DNA from: Candidatus Gastranaerophilales bacterium
GTDB taxonomy: Bacteria; Cyanobacteriota; Vampirovibrionia; Gastranaerophilales; Gastranaerophilaceae
Reading direction: 5' to 3'
Length of the DNA stretch: 64,000 bases
NCBI GenBank assembly: GCA_944326555.1
Contig: CALVEK010000015.1
Location: 1 to 64,000, forward strand
Shown: one piece after another, positions 50,278 through 59,298 of the stretch
How positions within the stretch are numbered: position 1 is the stretch's first letter
How the letters are laid out: the number at the start of each line of letters is the position of its first letter
Program-made: the position numbers and the translations under genes
Notes under the pieces: generated by a model
The model's input: only the letters and a program-made list of their open reading frames with translations
What the model was told of the DNA's origin: nothing
Databases searched by the model: none

Positions 50278-52533
50278 CTACAAAATATCAAGAGGGTCTA
50301 CATCTACTGTCAATTTTATATCATCCGGGAGTTTGACCTGTGATAAAAAGTTGAGTATAAATCTGTGGCCTTTATCTTCGAGTTTGTTTTTTATAAGGAT
50401 TTGAAAACGGTATTTTTCTTGTAATTTTTCTATAATACAAGCGCAAGGACCAAGAATTGCCAGCGGCTCTGATATTTGTCTTTTTTCGACAATATCATTT
50501 AATCTCATTGCAATTTCTTGTGCACAACGTTCTGCTCTGTATTGGTTTTTTGAAGAGAGAATGAGTCTTATGATTTTGCTAAAGGGCGGGTAGTCAAAGT
50601 CTTCTCTCGCTTGTATTTCTGTTTCATAAAAACTTTTATAATTTTGTTCTTTTGCAGTTTCAAGGGCAAAGAAGTCAGGGTTGTATGTCTGAAAATAAAC
50701 TTCTCCCGGGTTATCTCCTCTGCCCGCTCTGCCTGCAACTTGGGTAAGAAGCTGAAAACCTCTTTCACAAGACCTAAAATCAGGAAGATTGAAGCTATTG
50801 TCTGCATTAATTACCCCGACAAGAGTTACATTCGGGTTATCCAGCCCTTTGGCAAGCATTTGTGTTCCGATGAGTATATCTATATTCCCTTTTGAAAATT
50901 CTTCAAGAATTTCTATGTGCTGATTTTTTTTAGACATAGAATCGCTGTCCAGTCTTACAATTCTGGCATCAGGGAATAATTTTTGAGCGATTATTTCTAC
51001 TTTTTGTACTCCAGTACCGCAGTTTTTTAATGCTTCACTTCCGCATTTTGGGCATTTTTCGGGCAGTGTCTCTTCGTGCTCACAGTAGTGGCATTTTAGG
51101 GTCTGTGTTTGTGAGTGGAAAATTAATGGAATTGCGCATTTTGGACATTCTATAACTTCACCGCAAGCGAGACATTGCGTATATGTCGAAAATCCTCGGC
51201 GATTCATGAGGATTATTGTCTGTTTTTTATCTTTCAGATTGTTTTCTATCGCGTTGACGAGTGCTCTTGAGAATATGCCGTTATTGGCTCTGAAATGTTC
51301 TTCTCTCATGTCTATGATTTTAACTTTTGCCATAGGATAGTCGTTGTAGCGTTTTTTCATCTCAAGAAGATTGTTTGAGTTTTTTGCGTAGTAATATGAG
51401 TTGATGTCGGGTGTTGCACTTCCGCAAAGTATAGGGCAGTTGTTGTATTCTGCAAGTTTTTGCGCAACTGTTCTTGCATCATACCTTGGTGATGGCATTG
51501 TCTGTTTGTATGCGCTTTCGTGCTCTTCGTCTATTATAATTAGTCCTATGTTTTTTAACGGGGCAAAAACAGCGGAGCGGGCTCCTGCAAGAATCCTTAT
51601 TTCATTATTTTTGATTTTTTGCCATACATCAAATTTTTCGCCGTCTGATATGCTTGAGTGCCATATTGCCGTTATATCTGTGCCGAATCTTTTTGCCAGA
51701 CGTTTGGTAAGGACTGAGGCAAGTGCAATCTCGGGTGCCAAAAATAAAACATTTTTTCCTGATTCAAGAACTTTTTTTATTGCTTTAAAGTAGACTTCTG
51801 TTTTGCCTGATGATGTTACGCCATGAAGAAGAATTCTGCTATGTGTTCCGAGTCTTTTTTCTATTTGTGAATATGCTTCCTGCTGCTCAGGTAAAAGTTC
51901 TGGAAAATCTTGTAACTCTTGTGTTTTAAAGATGTTTAGAGGGTTTCTGTAAATTTGTTCTTCTGTTATTTTCAGGCATTTGGATTGAGCAAGTTTGTTG
52001 ATGGTTGTTCTTGTAGTTTTTGCTTCTTTTTCAAATTCAATTAAATCTGTTTTTCCTTTATTTTGAAGAAGTTCAAGTATTTCTTTTTGTCTTTTTGTGG
52101 CATTTTCAAAAGAGACAAATTCTATAAATTTTTGAGATAATTCTTTTTTTTCTGTATTCAGAAATTTCATAGGTACGGCACATTCGATTACATTTTGTAT
52201 CGAACAAAAATAATAGTCTGCAACCCATTCCAAAAACTTTAGGTAGTCAATATCAAAAATGGGGGTAGTGTCGAGAATTTTTGAAATATTTTTTGCTTTA
52301 ATATTTTCAGGCAAATAGTTGCTAAAACCCACCACAAAAGCGTTTATTAACCCCATTCTGCCAAAAGGCACCAGAACAGGCTGCCCTATTTGTATTATTT
52401 CTTTAAGGCTTTCAGGTATCAGATAGCTGAATGTTTTGACGCCGATTCCTTTTATCGATGTAAGAACAAGGGCATATTTATTCAACATGCCCTGTGATTG
52501 TTCTATATTTTCGATATTTTTATTCTTCTTCAA
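50278..52533 (-). CDS. priA: primosomal protein N' (replication restart helicase)
   Basis: A 751-residue superfamily 2 helicase that reloads the replisome at stalled forks. Walker A is LHGVTSSGKTEVYFKAI, the DEAH-type box is IIDEEHESAYKQ, and GSATPDINSYYYA and RRGFSTYTQCLACG follow. The zinc-binding region has CLACGEVIECPKC and CHYCEHEETLPEKCPKCG. QVAGRAGRGDNPGEVYFQT is the late helicase motif. The N-terminal 3'-DNA-binding domain is present. The first 14 bases of the gene overlap the end of the PC4-like gene upstream, which indicates co-expression. Confidence 0.95.
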   Translation of the reverse strand: MKKNKNIENIEQSQGMLNKYALVLTSIKGIGVKTFSYLIPESLKEIIQIGQPVLVPFGRMGLINAFVVGFSNYLPENIKAKNISKILDTTPIFDIDYLKFLEWVADYYFCSIQNVIECAVPMKFLNTEKKELSQKFIEFVSFENATKRQKEILELLQNKGKTDLIEFEKEAKTTRTTINKLAQSKCLKITEEQIYRNPLNIFKTQELQDFPELLPEQQEAYSQIEKRLGTHSRILLHGVTSSGKTEVYFKAIKKVLESGKNVLFLAPEIALASVLTKRLAKRFGTDITAIWHSSISDGEKFDVWQKIKNNEIRILAGARSAVFAPLKNIGLIIIDEEHESAYKQTMPSPRYDARTVAQKLAEYNNCPILCGSATPDINSYYYAKNSNNLLEMKKRYNDYPMAKVKIIDMREEHFRANNGIFSRALVNAIENNLKDKKQTIILMNRRGFSTYTQCLACGEVIECPKCAIPLIFHSQTQTLKCHYCEHEETLPEKCPKCGSEALKNCGTGVQKVEIIAQKLFPDARIVRLDSDSMSKKNQHIEILEEFSKGNIDILIGTQMLAKGLDNPNVTLVGVINADNSFNLPDFRSCERGFQLLTQVAGRAGRGDNPGEVYFQTYNPDFFALETAKEQNYKSFYETEIQAREDFDYPPFSKIIRLILSSKNQYRAERCAQEIAMRLNDIVEKRQISEPLAILGPCACIIEKLQEKYRFQILIKNKLEDKGHRFILNFLSQVKLPDDIKLTVDVDPLDIL

Positions 52534-52762
52534 TTGTCATTAATTCTTTCATTGCTTCATCAACTGCATCTTTGAGCAATTCAAGATTATCAGGAGAGAC
52601 TGTTACTCCTTTTTTTGTTGGCAACCAATTGATTCCGTCATCTGTTGTGTAATATATTCTCAAATCCAGATAGCTTTTGCCTTTGTATTCATTAATTGAA
52701 ATTTGAAGCTGTTCTGTTGCACTTCTCGGTATAGTTGCAATCAATTTTGGTTCTGTTGCCAT
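52520..52762 (-). CDS. PC4/p15-like single-stranded nucleic-acid binding protein
   Basis: An 80-residue protein with the PC4-type core IATIPRSATEQLQISINEYK, then YLDLRIYYTTDDGINWLPTK and KGVTVSPDNLELLKDAVDEA, as in the transcriptional coactivator p15 (PC4) family. These small dimers bind single-stranded DNA or RNA. It overlaps the priA start by 14 bases, so it probably acts with replication restart or simply shares the message. AGGAG precedes the ATG. Confidence 0.85.
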   Translation of the reverse strand: MATEPKLIATIPRSATEQLQISINEYKGKSYLDLRIYYTTDDGINWLPTKKGVTVSPDNLELLKDAVDEAMKELMTIEEE

Positions 52763-52889
52763 AATTAAACTCCTCGTACATATATAAATTCATAATCGGT
52801 TTATATTGTATCATGTTTAATTTTTATTCAGCAATTATTTATTTCTTTTAATTTTTGTAACATCGCTAAAAAAATGATATTATAGTAAT

Positions 52890-53915
52890 ATGGCAAAGAT
52901 AAGAAGTTTGGCTTTGGCGGATATTCCAAAGTTAAAGAAAATGATTTCGATGATATCAAGTTTGAATGGAGCAGACGTTGCCTTTGGGTATAAGTCTTAT
53001 GTTCCTTTTCCTTTGAATTTGATAAACAGGTTTGCTCCCTTACGGTTTAAGTGTATGGCTGATTCTTACGTGGCCATTGAAGATAAAAAAATTTGCGGAT
53101 TAATTACGGTTAAACCTCAAGAACGCAATCCGCAGTGCTGGCGTATCTCGAAACTTATTTTGGATGAAAACGGCTATGATATTGGCTTACAGCTTGTTCA
53201 TTTTGTTATAGCAAGATATGGAGCTATGGGAGCCAATACTTTTTCTGTTAAAGTGGATGAAACGCACGAAGAATTGCTTGAATTGTTCTCTAAAGGCTGC
53301 GGGTTTAGAGTTTGTGCTTCTGAACAGTTGTGGAAATTAGAGGATTTTAAGTTGATATCTTCTGATGAGAATAAATCTCTTGATAAAGGCTTTTTTAGAC
53401 CGTTTAAAGACTCTGATGCCAAGGCTGTTGCCTCGATTCACAATGACTTGATTTTTCCTCATTTCAGATACTCATTGGCAAAAAAACCTTGTGAGTTTGA
53501 AAATGTTATTTGCAGCGGTTTACACAAAACTTCTTATTTTAAATATGTTATCGAAGATTCAAGTTTGCATTCGATAAAGGGATATTTTTCGATACAAACT
53601 GATGATAACGAGAATTTTATTCTCGATGTCGATTTGGTGAGTGCTTTTGATGCTTACATTGCAGATGTTATTAATTTTTCTATAAGTCAGATTATGATGA
53701 GGAGAAAAACATTTAATCTTTATTTTTTAAATAAAAAGTATCAAACAAGCGGTGCAAAAACAGAAAAAATGCTTGAATCCTGTGGTTTTAAAAATGTAAA
53801 AAATCAGATAGTTCTTGTAAAAGATTATTATAAGCGTATACAAGAGGATGAAAGGTATACAAAACCGGCAATTGCTTTTTCTGAGATAAGTCGAAAACCT
53901 GCGTTTAAAATATAA
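52890..53915 (+). CDS. double-domain GNAT N-acetyltransferase-like protein
   Basis: A 341-residue protein with two GNAT-like halves. The first (residues 1-150) contains YVAIEDKKICGLITVKPQER and LQLVHFVIARYGAMGANTFS. The second (about 170-320) begins FFRPFKDSDAKAVASIHNDL. The acetyl-CoA loop is weakly preserved in both halves, so activity is uncertain. The substrate is unknown. It is divergent from the PC4-like gene and converges with scpB six bases after its stop. The start has little Shine-Dalgarno support. Confidence 0.7.
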   Translation: MAKIRSLALADIPKLKKMISMISSLNGADVAFGYKSYVPFPLNLINRFAPLRFKCMADSYVAIEDKKICGLITVKPQERNPQCWRISKLILDENGYDIGLQLVHFVIARYGAMGANTFSVKVDETHEELLELFSKGCGFRVCASEQLWKLEDFKLISSDENKSLDKGFFRPFKDSDAKAVASIHNDLIFPHFRYSLAKKPCEFENVICSGLHKTSYFKYVIEDSSLHSIKGYFSIQTDDNENFILDVDLVSAFDAYIADVINFSISQIMMRRKTFNLYFLNKKYQTSGAKTEKMLESCGFKNVKNQIVLVKDYYKRIQEDERYTKPAIAFSEISRKPAFKI

Positions 53916-53921
53916 TAATTA

Positions 53922-54482
53922 TTAGGCGTTATCTTCAACGAATTCGGATAAATCCAAATTGTTCTCAAAGTCTTCATCGCCGTTGTCTCTTGCTTGTTTT
54001 TCTAAATCTATAATTTTTGCAAGAGTTTTTGCATCACCCTTGAGTTTAAAATATTCTTTAAATTTAGGTGTTGTCTTTAGATTGAACGAGCGACCGTTTT
54101 TATCTTTGTGTCTTGAAATTAAGCCCATCTTAAGAAGTTCTTGTACGTGTTCATAAGCGTTTGAACGTAGTTCTTTAAGATAAGATTGTCTGATAGGCTC
54201 CTTAAGTGCAATGATAGTAAGAGTTTTTAAAACGGGAGGTTTTAATTCTACAGGGCAGAGTTGTTCTACTATATCCATGTAGTCCTGCTTAACTTGGAGA
54301 ATATAGCCGTTTTCGTCATCAATTTCCAAGGCACCTTCTCTTGCCGAGTAATCCATGATAAGCTCCAATAATGCCTCTTCGACGATAGCTTCGTCTTCCT
54401 TTAGAATTTCTGCAATATCAGAAACTTCAAGGGCTTGTGCTGTAATAAATAAAACTGCTTCTATTCTTGCTTTTAATGACAT
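53922..54482 (-). CDS. scpB: segregation and condensation protein B
   Basis: A 186-residue winged-helix (kleisin-associated) protein of the SMC-ScpAB condensin complex, needed for chromosome segregation. It contains RIEAVLFITAQALEVSDIAE, LELIMDYSAREGALEIDDEN, then TIIALKEPIRQSYLKELRS and GLISRHKDKNGRSFNLKTTP, in the family's order. The length is normal. scpA is not in the window. It lies 34 bases downstream of the homocitrate-synthase-family gene on the same strand. Confidence 0.92.
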   Translation of the reverse strand: MSLKARIEAVLFITAQALEVSDIAEILKEDEAIVEEALLELIMDYSAREGALEIDDENGYILQVKQDYMDIVEQLCPVELKPPVLKTLTIIALKEPIRQSYLKELRSNAYEHVQELLKMGLISRHKDKNGRSFNLKTTPKFKEYFKLKGDAKTLAKIIDLEKQARDNGDEDFENNLDLSEFVEDNA

Positions 54483-54516
54483 AATTCCAACTCTCCAAGG
54501 GCATTATAGCACAAAA

Positions 54517-55839
54517 TTAAACAATTGAAGCCTGTACTGTTCCTGTATTTGCGTCCATACGCTTTTTGAGTTCTCCCGTTGGCATATAATAAGGTGTTAC
54601 TGTCATTATTTTTGCCGCAATATCAGGGTAGTAGTATATGAATCTTAGCTCACTGTCTGTTAGAGGGAGTTGTGTGTGAACATTTGCGTATCTGGCGAGT
54701 TCAAGAATATTTCTTGCTTCGTCTTCATCATGGAATTCAAGTTCCAGATTTTTGTATACGTTTCTGAAACCTTTAATACCGCCATATTCTCCAACGGTAA
54801 TCATTCTGCCTGTTTCAACGATTTCAGGTTCACCTCTTCCGAGTTCTTCAAAGTCGTAAAGTTCGTAATTTCTTCTGTCTTTTAAAGCGCCATCCGCGTG
54901 AATACCTGATTCGTGAGCAAATGCATTGCCGCCAACTGCGGGCTGGTTAGCCGGTATTGGCACTCCAAAAGCATGAGATGTGTATTTTGCGAGCTTCCAC
55001 GCTTTAGACAAATCTATTTGAGGGTCTACCTTGTACTTGCCTGCAAAACCGCTTGATTTTTTAACGGCTAAAAGGCAGGAGATTAAATCTGCGTTACCTG
55101 CTCGTTCTCCCATTCCGTTAATTGCTGTGTTGATATATGCATCAACGCCAGCGTCTATTGCTGCTTTTGCTCCAAGTACGGAACAGCCTGTTGCCATTCC
55201 AAGATCGTTATGGAAGTGCATTTCCATATCAATTTGAGCTTCTTTTGCTATTGTGTATATTCTTTCATAGGCAGTATGAGGGTCGTCATAACCGAGAGTA
55301 TCACAATATCTGAAACGTTTTGCACCGTGTTTTTTACATTCTTTTGCATAATTAATCAGGTACTCAAGAGAGCTTCTTGACGCATCTTCTGCGTTTACCC
55401 CGATAATTTCTGCTCCACAGGTTACTGCTGCATCAATTGCTTCGCAGGTTTGGTTAAGAATGTCTTCTTTTGTCTTTTTCCCGCCGTATTTTCCGTTAAT
55501 CATTTGATCAGATGTGGATTGAGAAAGGTTTACATATTTTAGTCTCGGAACGTTACGGAAAGACTCTACTACATCTTGTGCCATTGCTCTCATCCAGCCT
55601 GAGAGTTTAGTTTTTGTTATTACACCTCTATCGACGAGTTCCAAGTTGCCGTTTAGATAGTTCAATTCGTGTTTTGTTGTCGGGAAGCCAAATTCTGATT
55701 GAGTTATACCCATATCATCCAACATTATGTTTATTATTGTTTTTTGCAACTTTGCCAGTCCGAGTCGTGATGTTTGCACACCGTCTCTGTTTGTTACATC
55801 TACAAAATATATTGTGTTTTTAGTTTCTGTTGTACTCAT
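54517..55839 (-). CDS. homocitrate synthase / isopropylmalate synthase family enzyme
   Basis: A 440-residue HMGL-like TIM-barrel condensing enzyme. The FVDVTNRDGVQTSRLGLAK motif binds metal and oxoacid, GVNAEDASRSSLEYL and RYCDTLGYDDPH follow, and MHFHNDLGMATGCSVLGAKA gives the metal-binding HxN. NTAINGMGERAGNADLIS and AFAHESGIHADGALKD are the later family signatures. It joins acetyl-CoA to a 2-oxoacid. The length and the absence of a clear LeuA regulatory domain favour a homocitrate or citramalate synthase-like role, but the substrate is not fixed by sequence. Confidence 0.85.
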   Translation of the reverse strand: MSTTETKNTIYFVDVTNRDGVQTSRLGLAKLQKTIINIMLDDMGITQSEFGFPTTKHELNYLNGNLELVDRGVITKTKLSGWMRAMAQDVVESFRNVPRLKYVNLSQSTSDQMINGKYGGKKTKEDILNQTCEAIDAAVTCGAEIIGVNAEDASRSSLEYLINYAKECKKHGAKRFRYCDTLGYDDPHTAYERIYTIAKEAQIDMEMHFHNDLGMATGCSVLGAKAAIDAGVDAYINTAINGMGERAGNADLISCLLAVKKSSGFAGKYKVDPQIDLSKAWKLAKYTSHAFGVPIPANQPAVGGNAFAHESGIHADGALKDRRNYELYDFEELGRGEPEIVETGRMITVGEYGGIKGFRNVYKNLELEFHDEDEARNILELARYANVHTQLPLTDSELRFIYYYPDIAAKIMTVTPYYMPTGELKKRMDANTGTVQASIV

Positions 55840-56039
55840 TCGGCTTTTTAGTCCCCGCTTTTCTTCTGTTGTATTAGCTAATAAAGTTGATTATATCATA
55901 TTTTTTCTCGATTGAAAGGTTGTAGTTCTTTACGACTATAAAATTACTTAGTTAATTAGGGCAATGTAATTTGTTGAAAGAATGTAAGAATAAAAAGGTA
56001 AGACAAAATTTCTTTTGGAAAAAACATATAGGAGAAAAA

Positions 56040-56342
56040 ATGAAAAAGATATTATCAAAAACGGCGTTTGCTCTTGCCGTATTATTAATGGTCAATACAG
56101 TTGCAGTTGCCGTGTGTCCTCTAAAATCAGGCCAGACCTCTTGCTCAATGGGGTTAACAACCGGTGCTGCAGCACCTGTATCATATATTGTTGAACCTGC
56201 AAAACAAAATCAAATGAGTAACCAAAATCCGGTGGTTCAACAACAGACTGTGCCTCAGAATAAGACAATGATGCAGAAAATAAAGGCTCCTTTTACGGGA
56301 ATATACAATAATATTTTTGGACCGTTTATGAATTGGTATTAA
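56040..56342 (+). CDS. small exported protein, unknown
   Basis: A 100-residue protein. The ATG at 56040 has AGGAGA at good spacing; an upstream in-frame start at 55971 would add an uncharacteristic charged extension. The signal peptide (ILSKTAFALAVLLMVNTVAV) probably ends after VAVA. The mature part has two Cys (CPLKSGQTSC), a Gln/Asn-rich middle (NQMSNQNPVVQQQTVPQN) and a short hydrophobic end (APFTGIYNNIFGPFMNWY). It converges with the repeat protein gene six bases away. The function is unknown. Confidence 0.7.
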   Translation: MKKILSKTAFALAVLLMVNTVAVAVCPLKSGQTSCSMGLTTGAAAPVSYIVEPAKQNQMSNQNPVVQQQTVPQNKTMMQKIKAPFTGIYNNIFGPFMNWY

Positions 56343-56348
56343 TGATTT

Positions 56349-57404
56349 TTATAAAATCATTGCCAATACCATAAGGAGAATACTACCGATTTGCATACCT
56401 GTATTTAGTCTTCTTGCCCACTTATTGGAATCATATTCTTGAGATGTTTTTTGAGCGGTTGTTACTGCAAGCAGCCTTTGGATTCTTGCGTCATCGTTAT
56501 CTGAAAAAGTTCTTTGAAACACCTGAGATTCCAATCGGGCAAGACGCTTGGAAGAAGATTCATTTGTATATCTTTTGCCAAAAACGTTTTTTTCAAGAAC
56601 ATCTAAATCGTAATTTTGTGCGTAATCGTTGTATTTTTGAAGATAATCATCATTATTTTCCGCAAGGTCGGCTTTGTTTTTACTTATCATATTTTTTGAA
56701 TTTTCGTAGCTGTAATAGTTGTAGTGAGAATTTGGATTACTGTTAAAATTGCTCGGGTCAAAATCACCATAGTATTTTTGTCCGTTTTCAAGAACAATTT
56801 CCTCCGTATTTGGATCTATTTCTACAGAAGCAACATCATTTTGAGTCCCTCCCAAAATTTTGCTGCGTAAAGCATCCACTCTTTCATTCAAAGATTGGGT
56901 GCTTTTCTTTTGTGAATTTGGAAATACTTGTTTTTCCAAACGTGATAATCTTACGTATATATCGTCGTTTACATACGCTTTTTTGAAAGTTTTTTGTTCC
57001 AGTGCATCTACTATCGGATATTTTATACCTGCATCTGCTTTTGGACCTATGTCTTCATAGTTTTTTTGTTGTGTCGAATCTTCGTCAACAGGTGAAGCCG
57101 CTCCTGTGTATTGTCCTTGAGCTACTTTTACTCCAACATTTAAGTCTTTGCAAAGTTTATCAATTCTGGTTTTTTGAGGTTTTGTCGAGGTTGCTCCGTA
57201 TATTGATTTTTCAAGTCTGGATAACCTGCTTTCGGTAGTGCCGGAAAGAGTATAACCATAGTATGTTTTTTCAATTTCTGACAGTTTCGATGATATATAG
57301 TCGGCTGAGATGGCAGAATTTATTGATAAAATCATCATTATTCCAATTAGTAAGACAGACAGACAATATCTTTTTATACTGTTTTTTTTCATAGACACGC
57401 TCAT
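56349..57404 (-). CDS. exported protein with three RLxRLE repeats, unknown
   Basis: A 351-residue protein with a signal peptide (YCLSVLLIGIMMILSINSAI) and a C-terminal membrane helix (MQIGSILLMVLAMIL). Three copies of a roughly 40-residue motif lie near residues 35-75, 125-170 and 270-315. They follow (L/I)xxLExxx(F/Y) then RLSRLEKSIYG, RLSRLEKQVFP or RLARLESQVFQ. The spacing of Leu and Glu suggests short helical hairpins. I believe similar repeats occur in other Melainabacteria and Cyanobacteria, but cannot check. The region between repeats 2 and 3 is Asn/Tyr-rich. The start may be the fifth codon. Confidence 0.7.
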   Translation of the reverse strand: MSVSMKKNSIKRYCLSVLLIGIMMILSINSAISADYISSKLSEIEKTYYGYTLSGTTESRLSRLEKSIYGATSTKPQKTRIDKLCKDLNVGVKVAQGQYTGAASPVDEDSTQQKNYEDIGPKADAGIKYPIVDALEQKTFKKAYVNDDIYVRLSRLEKQVFPNSQKKSTQSLNERVDALRSKILGGTQNDVASVEIDPNTEEIVLENGQKYYGDFDPSNFNSNPNSHYNYYSYENSKNMISKNKADLAENNDDYLQKYNDYAQNYDLDVLEKNVFGKRYTNESSSKRLARLESQVFQRTFSDNDDARIQRLLAVTTAQKTSQEYDSNKWARRLNTGMQIGSILLMVLAMIL

Positions 57405-57540
57405 TAAAATCCGTTAATTTATCCGTTAACAAGTTAATTGGTTTTTGCGTATGTCTCAATTCTCCAAAAAATATTTTTAAACCGAGAATCTAGTCTTATG
57501 AAAATAGCTATAAAGTCTAATGTTTTTGTTTTTTTGTTAA

Positions 57541-57583
57541 AAAAACAGGACTTTGCGAATAATCTTTTTGTCCTGTTTTTTAA
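57541..57583. terminator. bidirectional terminator-like hairpin
   Basis: AAAAAACAGGAC / GTCCTGTTTTTT, 12 bp with an 18-base loop and T-runs on both strands. It lies 24 bases past the phosphohexomutase stop on the minus strand. Confidence 0.75.
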
Positions 57584-57606
57584 AATTTTGATTTTGAAAA
57601 AATAGT

Positions 57607-59106
57607 CTAGCAATATTTTTTTACTGTTTTATCCAGCAATTCAACAAAGATGTTTTGATATTTTTCACAGTTCTCTTTTGATTTTGCTTCAAATCTTAAG
57701 GTAAAGACAGGTTCTGTGTTGCTTTGTCTTATCATTGCAAAACCGTCTTCAAGGATTATTCTCATACCGTCAAGAGTGATTATGTCTTTAATCTTTGTTC
57801 CAAAAAGGTTAGGATTGTTTTCAACAGCTTTTTCCATGTCTTCTAAGACAGGCTTTTTAAAGTCGTTTGGACAGTGGAATCTTACTTCTTTTGACGTGCA
57901 GACTCCGTCAAACGGTTTTAGCATGTCCTCAATCTTAAAGTCAGGATTGTTCATTTTATTCTTTGCGATAATTTCAATTATTCTGCAGCCTGCGTAAATT
58001 GCATCATCAAAGCCGTAATATCTGTCTTTGAAGAAAGTATGTCCTGACATTTCACCTGCTAAGATTGCATTTACTTCTTTCATTTTTGACTTGATATATC
58101 CGTGTCCTGTTTTTGTCATTATTGCATTGCCGCCAATGGCATTTATTGTGTCATAAAGAACCTGAGAGCATTTTACCTCAGATACAACAGCAGGTTTTTC
58201 GCCACGTTTTGCAAGCGGTGTACAAATGTCTGTTGCATAGATTAAAAGCAGTTTGTCGCCTGTCATGCTGTTTCCTTTAGAATCTACTATGCCGATTCTG
58301 TCAGAATCACCGTCAAAAGCAATACCGATATCTGCTTTTTCTTTTACAACAGTTTCTTTCAGTGTTTCCAGTGTCTTGTCATCACTCGGGTTGGGGTGGT
58401 GGTTTGGAAATGTTCCGTCAGGTTCCGTAAAAAGTTCTACAACTTCGCATCCAAGATCTCTGTATAACTGAGGGGCAACTACGCCTGCAGTAGCATTTCC
58501 GCAATCAGTAACAACTTTTATTCCCCTGCCGATTGAGGCAAATTTATTTACTATATTTTCGGAATACTGTTCTATGATGTCATATTTTCTTATAATACCG
58601 TGTCTGTTAGATGTTTCTCTTGCATTAACTTCTTCCATTGACAGTTTTTTTACTTCTTTAATTTGTTCTTCAGTAAGAGAGCTTCTGTCAAAAGTCATTT
58701 TTAAGCCGTTATATTCGCTCGGATTATGGCTTGCGGTAACTATTAATGCACCGTCAACTTTGCCTTTAGATATAGTATTGCTTGGGATTTGTGCGAATTC
58801 CGAATAATATCCCAAAGGTGTTGGAGCCATTCCCAAGTTAAGAACATTAGCTCCTGTTGAAGTTACACCTTTTATCAGTGCTTTTGTTAAAGATTCCGAG
58901 TGTGTTCGAGCATCCATACATACACTAACCCAGATGTCTTTTGTTTCTGTTTTTTCGGCTTCATCTTTGTTTTGGTTGATGTTTTTTTCTATAAATTTAA
59001 TATAGCCTCTGCCTGCATAGTAGAAAAGGTCTTCTGTTACATCCTCTCCATATATGCCTCTGATATCGTTTTTTCCAAAAGCTCTAAAATCAAGTGTCTC
59101 TGTCAT
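57607..59106 (-). CDS. phosphomannomutase / phosphoglucomutase
   Basis: A 499-residue alpha-D-phosphohexomutase that converts hexose-6-phosphate to hexose-1-phosphate for sugar-nucleotide synthesis. The phosphoserine loop is VTASHNPSEYNGLKMTF, the metal loop FDGDSDRIGIVD and the sugar loop GEMSGHTFFKDRY. The phosphate-binding loop is RQSNTEPVFTLRFE. The DIRGIYGEDVTEDLFYYAGR start is typical of AlgC/ManB-type enzymes. It is slightly longer than usual (about 460). It provides precursors for the same envelope sugars that need GlmU. It is divergent from pepA. Confidence 0.93.
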   Translation of the reverse strand: MTETLDFRAFGKNDIRGIYGEDVTEDLFYYAGRGYIKFIEKNINQNKDEAEKTETKDIWVSVCMDARTHSESLTKALIKGVTSTGANVLNLGMAPTPLGYYSEFAQIPSNTISKGKVDGALIVTASHNPSEYNGLKMTFDRSSLTEEQIKEVKKLSMEEVNARETSNRHGIIRKYDIIEQYSENIVNKFASIGRGIKVVTDCGNATAGVVAPQLYRDLGCEVVELFTEPDGTFPNHHPNPSDDKTLETLKETVVKEKADIGIAFDGDSDRIGIVDSKGNSMTGDKLLLIYATDICTPLAKRGEKPAVVSEVKCSQVLYDTINAIGGNAIMTKTGHGYIKSKMKEVNAILAGEMSGHTFFKDRYYGFDDAIYAGCRIIEIIAKNKMNNPDFKIEDMLKPFDGVCTSKEVRFHCPNDFKKPVLEDMEKAVENNPNLFGTKIKDIITLDGMRIILEDGFAMIRQSNTEPVFTLRFEAKSKENCEKYQNIFVELLDKTVKKYC

Positions 59107-59298
59107 AAATACCTCTTATTTATTTTGTTTCTTAGTCTTATTATTCCATAAAAAAGATTTAAGGTTAATTTTGAAATATTTTGTTGTAGTTAATTTTCAA
59201 AGGGGATTAAGCTGTTGTTGTTATATTGGTAATTCACACTTTACCGTATTTAAAAATGGGCGTATAATATGCAAAAGAGCTAATAAAAAGGGAAAAAG

